Assembly: GCA_964598535.1 (NCBI GenBank)
Contig: CAZRCI010000004.1
Span: 62,001 to 126,000 of the forward strand
Reading direction: 5' to 3'
Length of the DNA stretch: 64,000 nucleotides
Source: JALHMI01 sp964598535
GTDB lineage: Bacteria > Planctomycetota > Planctomycetia > Pirellulales > PALSA-1355
A model generated the notes under the pieces. It did not search any database. It saw only the letters and a list, made by a program, of their open reading frames with translations, and was not told where the DNA came from. Position 1 is the stretch's first letter. Every line of letters starts with the position of its first letter. This document shows positions 60,789-64,000 of the stretch, one piece after another. A program made the position numbers and the translations under genes.

Positions 60789-61865
60789 TCACGCCGCGTC
60801 CTTGGCCTGCGGGGTGGTGTTGTCGCCCCGGGCCTCGGTGCCTGTCAGTTCGTCAACGATGCGCTGCAGCCGCTTCAACTGGCGGCGCATCTCGGGCAGC
60901 TTGCTCATCGCAGCAAACTGAATCTTCTGCTCGCGCTCGCGGATAGCCGGCGTGCCAAGCATGTGAGCGTCCGCCGGAACATCGGAGCTGATGCCGGCCT
61001 TGGCCGCCAGGATCGCGCGCTCGCCGATGTGCACGTGGTCGCGAACGCCAACTTGTCCGGCCATGACGACATAGTCGCCGGTCGTGGTGCTACCGGCGAC
61101 GCCGACCTGCGAACAGATCATGTTGTGGCGGCCGATGCGACAGTTGTGGGCGATCATCACCAGATTATCGAGTTTCGTCCCGTCGCCGATGAGCGTGGGG
61201 CCGTAGGTGCCGCGATCGACCGTGCTGCATGCGCCGATCTCGCAATCGCGGCCGATTTCGACCCAACCTAGCTGCGCGCTGGGGCGATTGGCGCCGTCCA
61301 ACATGCGATAGCCGAAACCGTGGCATCCGATCACCACGTTGGCGTGAATTACACTGTCGTCGCCGACGATCGTACGTTCGTAAAGCACGGCATTGGGATG
61401 GATCGCGACGTTGCGACCGAGCTTGCAGCCGGCCATGATCCGGGCGCCGGGGTAGATTGTCGAGCCGGAGCCAACGACAACGTCCGCCTCAATGGTCGCT
61501 CCGGCATGGACATCGACGTCTTCGGCGAGGCGTGCCGCGGGACTGACGACCGCGTGAGGAGACACGCCAATTCGTTGTTGAGGCCGCGGAGGACGAAAAT
61601 GCAGGACGATGGCAATAAATGCCTGATGCACGTCGGCAGCGACGATCGCCGGCATGGTTAGCGATTCGAGCGGAAAGCCGCGCGGTACGATGGCGGCTCG
61701 GGCTTGAGCGGCCGCGAGGGCGGCGGCCTTTTCGGTGCGATCAACGAGCGTAATGTCATTTGGCTGAGCATCGAGGAGTGCCGCGGCGCCCGTAATTTCG
61801 AGCGTCCCGTCGCCTACCAGTTCTCCGCCCACCAGGTGCGCCAATGCGGCAAGTGTCGTCGGCAT
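60789..61865 (-). CDS. lpxD: UDP-3-O-acylglucosamine N-acyltransferase LpxD (358 aa)
   Basis: LpxD adds the second acyl chain to UDP-3-O-acyl-glucosamine in lipid A synthesis. The N-terminal uridine-binding domain is followed by hexapeptide left-handed beta-helix repeats (VDVHAGATIEADVVVG, IYPGARIMAG, IHANVVIG). Catalytic His240 lies in MIAHNCRIGRHNM. AAAGGA precedes the ATG by ten bases. It is the first gene of an lpxD-lpxI unit. Confidence 0.95.
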   Translation of the reverse strand: MPTTLAALAHLVGGELVGDGTLEITGAAALLDAQPNDITLVDRTEKAAALAAAQARAAIVPRGFPLESLTMPAIVAADVHQAFIAIVLHFRPPRPQQRIGVSPHAVVSPAARLAEDVDVHAGATIEADVVVGSGSTIYPGARIMAGCKLGRNVAIHPNAVLYERTIVGDDSVIHANVVIGCHGFGYRMLDGANRPSAQLGWVEIGRDCEIGACSTVDRGTYGPTLIGDGTKLDNLVMIAHNCRIGRHNMICSQVGVAGSTTTGDYVVMAGQVGVRDHVHIGERAILAAKAGISSDVPADAHMLGTPAIREREQKIQFAAMSKLPEMRRQLKRLQRIVDELTGTEARGDNTTPQAKDAA

Positions 61866-62060
61866 GAGATCGGAGTCCTTTCCGAGTGTCGCGCTCGGCC
61901 GGTCGAGCGGCCAAATTATGAGAAGGGCCGGCAGTGTAGCGTCCTGGGCGAAGGTAGGACAATAGCGGTTACCAAGCGCAAGCTGGCAAATGCCGCCGCC
62001 CCGGCGAGACGGACGCCCGCCGGGGCCGTGGTGGATCGCTTTTCCAAGGCAAGCATGGAG

Positions 62061-63011
62061 TTAACGGCGCGAACGACGAGCACACCGTGCGCCGCCGATA
62101 GCAACCATGCCCAAGAGGGCTAAAATCCACGTGGAGGGCTCCGGCACGGTGATCGACGCCAAGGCATCGGTGGACGCGCCGTTCTGAACTTGGACGGATT
62201 GAATAACTCCGGCGCCCAACAGCCCGGGAAGAGCCCCATTGAAGCCGGACGCTTGGAGGTCGGCTTCGATCAAGGACATATTGAGCAGGATTTCCCAGGT
62301 ACCAACGCGATTATTAGCTGCGTCCCATGTCCAGATGATGCGAGCTACGTCGGCGTCCAGGCGTATGTCATCGCCTGTAGTTTCTATGCCTGTAGTTTCG
62401 ATGTGCTCGGGCTTCTGAAGGCCCCACATCGTTCCTTCCCCGCTTTCCCAAGTCGCTAGATCGTGCCAGCCGGAGGTGCGAACCAGAAAACTGCCGGCAC
62501 CGCCCGCGGCAGTGCTACCAATGCCGTTGCCGCCGGCGGGGGCAATGGTGCTGGTCGACCAGGTCGAGTCCTCGCCGGCAACTTTCGCTTGAAGCCGGAA
62601 GCGGTGTTCACCGTTGATGGCGCCGTTCACGGCTGCGCCCGTGAAAGCGTCCCAGCTGGCGTCTTCGGCGGTGATACTGTTGAATGCACCGCCGATTCCG
62701 ATCACCGTGTCCCCCGGGGTCCATGGCCGTGCATCCGCCTTGGTCCAATGGTTCGTTTCGTAATAGTTATGATAGGACGGATCATCGTGGCCAGAAATGT
62801 CATAGATCGAGCCATCCGTTACCGTGAACTGGGTTGTGTACGTCTCGAAAGCATAGTTACCCACGCCATGGACATAATGGCCATCGCTCAATGAGTTTCC
62901 ATGATGAAACCAACCATCGGCTTCTGGATTTCCGGTCAGCGAAGCGGCAAATGCATCGGGGCACACACCGAAAATGAGCAAGAGAGCCTTAACGACGAGG
63001 GTGCGATTCAT
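62061..63011 (-). CDS. PEP-CTERM protein (316 aa)
   Basis: The ATG at 63011 follows AAGGAA and starts a signal peptide (about 1-23). The mature part is rich in Gly, Trp and His (GWFHHGNSLSDGHYVHG, GDTVIGIGGAFNS) with beta-rich blocks typical of extracellular proteins. The C-terminal sorting signal is VPEPSTWILALLGMVAIGG followed by a basic tail. Sorting by an exosortase is inferred. The next minus-strand gene downstream is lpxD, 195 bases away, with nothing obvious between. Confidence 0.85.
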   Translation of the reverse strand: MNRTLVVKALLLIFGVCPDAFAASLTGNPEADGWFHHGNSLSDGHYVHGVGNYAFETYTTQFTVTDGSIYDISGHDDPSYHNYYETNHWTKADARPWTPGDTVIGIGGAFNSITAEDASWDAFTGAAVNGAINGEHRFRLQAKVAGEDSTWSTSTIAPAGGNGIGSTAAGGAGSFLVRTSGWHDLATWESGEGTMWGLQKPEHIETTGIETTGDDIRLDADVARIIWTWDAANNRVGTWEILLNMSLIEADLQASGFNGALPGLLGAGVIQSVQVQNGASTDALASITVPEPSTWILALLGMVAIGGARCARRSRR

Positions 63012-63668
63012 TAGCGTTTTCCTTGTAATGGCGCTACAGAAACCGGTACCGGTGTAAAAACGAAGGTGAAACAACTCAGCGAGTTGCAGATTCGGTCTTC
63101 CGGAGGAAAGCCGTCGTCATACCGTGCCGCATACCGTGTCGCGCGTGCCGAGCACGAACTTGGCCAGGATAGATGCACCCCTCTGGGGATGACTATTGGA
63201 GGAGTGCAACCACGAGAGGCGGAAATTCCACTCTGGCCGGATGACCGAGCGCCAGTACAGTAACTCGCTCCCAGATTAGTCGGGTACAAAGGGGGGTGTC
63301 AATCCGCCGTGAGGATGGGCTCGGGGGCGCGCCTGGATTTGGGAAATCTCTCCTGAAAGCAGGCGGTATTTGCGTGATTTGGCATTGGGTGCATCGGGAT
63401 CCGTATTGAGCATTAGCGGCTCGATTGCTAGCGTTCCTCGACCCCCTACGGGGTTCTCGGCATGTTTGTGCGACAAGTTTGGCTTTCCTGGCAGCCATCG
63501 CGCTGGTCCTGGAAAGCGGCGTGTCGCGGCATGCGCGGCTACTAGCGGGGCACACTATATTTTACGCGCGAGTTCGGGTTCATTTGTCCCTGAGGAATCG
63601 AGTAGACTGGCCGGCCCTCGGGAGCTTATGACTCGCAACTTGATTTGCCGTTCAGCAAGGAGGCTGAA
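63012..63668. other. Divergent intergenic region with repeats
   Basis: No believable gene in 657 bases. CAACTC/GAGTTG forms a hairpin at 63072-63086. The sequence CATACCGTG is repeated directly at 63118-63126 and 63130-63138, a 12-base period. These may be operator sites for the divergent PEP-CTERM and coiled-coil genes. ACCGGTACCGGT lies near 63041. Confidence 0.4.
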
Positions 63669-64000
63669 GTGGTCCGTTCGTCGCATCGTTGGATCGATAT
63701 GGCGCGGATGGCAATGCTATTCGCCGCGTTCGTGTTGGTGACAGATTCGTTCATCCTGGCGATGGAATCGAATGCGAGTTCTTCGGCCGCTCCGGAGCAG
63801 CTTTCAGACGCGGAGCGGATCGCCCGGCTCGAACGGTCGCTCGAGGCGGACGACAAACGCCTGCTGTTGTTGAAGGCAAGCCTTACCGATCCGAACGGAG
63901 AGTACGCGCAGGCCGAAGCGACGTTTCGCGATCTTGACGTCCAACGCAGCCAGCGCCACCAGCAACTCAAAGACGCCGAAGAGTCCGGCACGGCTGAAGA
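63669..64000 (+). CDS. Exported or membrane-anchored coiled-coil protein, 5' part (3' end outside window)
   Basis: The frame is open from GTG 63669 to the window edge (110 codons). AAGGAGG lies five bases before the GTG. A hydrophobic segment near residues 13-32 (MARMAMLFAAFVLVTDSFIL) is a signal peptide or anchor. After that come charged heptad-like segments (ERIARLERSLEADDKRLLLL, DVQRSQRHQQLKDAEES), a coiled coil. The function is not known. Confidence 0.75.
   Translation, partial: MVRSSHRWIDMARMAMLFAAFVLVTDSFILAMESNASSSAAPEQLSDAERIARLERSLEADDKRLLLLKASLTDPNGEYAQAEATFRDLDVQRSQRHQQLKDAEESGTAE

Noticed and set aside
1..64000. CRISPR arrays, insertion sequences, prophage, tRNA and rRNA genes
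   Set aside because: I saw no regularly spaced direct repeats, transposase or phage genes, nor any tRNA-like or rRNA-like sequence. A tRNA search program would be needed to exclude degenerate cases.

Overview
The window is a GC-rich chromosomal segment that looks planctomycete (Pirellulales-like). Pointers are two very large surface proteins with the LEPR-XLL type N-terminus, dockerin repeats in non-cellulolytic proteins, two PEP-CTERM proteins, many secreted TPR or unknown proteins, and mostly short operons or single genes. murD (peptidoglycan) and lpxD/lpxI (lipid A) indicate a Gram-negative type envelope. The species assignment is inference from gene content only.

Layout: 1-429 is the 3' end of a HvfC/BufC-type gene. 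1074-16739 holds two giant LEPR-XLL surface proteins (3626 and 1546 aa) carrying dockerin, matrixin-like, Calx-beta, SdrD-B and possible cohesin-like modules, closed by a strong terminator. 16927-28279 contains a propeller/di-haem cytochrome fusion, a nitrilase-type hydrolase, a penicillin acylase relative, a lipoprotein, a thioredoxin, a secreted BNR/Dabb/EEP-nuclease run, an EcsC protein and mtnA. 28572-29893 is a hotdog thioesterase plus an SDR. 29997-36079 is a minus-strand run: sirB1-like, murD, a membrane protein, cupin, ligA and two Cys-rich exported proteins, one built of CC-x5 repeats.

36466-46865 is on the plus strand: fumC, two TPR proteins, an unknown secreted protein, rpmA, then obgE-coaX-mnmE-like, which is tightly coupled. 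47138-47596 is fxsA. 47623-53892 is a four-gene minus-strand operon of circularly permuted ATP-grasp, alpha-E, ATP-grasp/alpha-E fusion and transglutaminase-like proteins, a predicted peptide-ligation and modification system whose substrate is unknown. 54489-63011 contains two PEP-CTERM proteins, a PYROXD2-like oxidoreductase, an enoyl-CoA hydratase relative, an SMR transporter, peptide deformylase, a coiled-coil exported protein, lpxI and lpxD. A coiled-coil exported protein runs off the right edge.

The most interesting non-coding signals are a multi-branched inverted-repeat element between rpmA and obgE (41443-41539), an intrinsic-terminator hairpin inside the divergent sirB1/fumC region (36277-36312), and a sterically plausible H-type pseudoknot upstream of the ATP-grasp operon (53994-54033). 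I saw no tRNA, rRNA, CRISPR array, insertion sequence or prophage.
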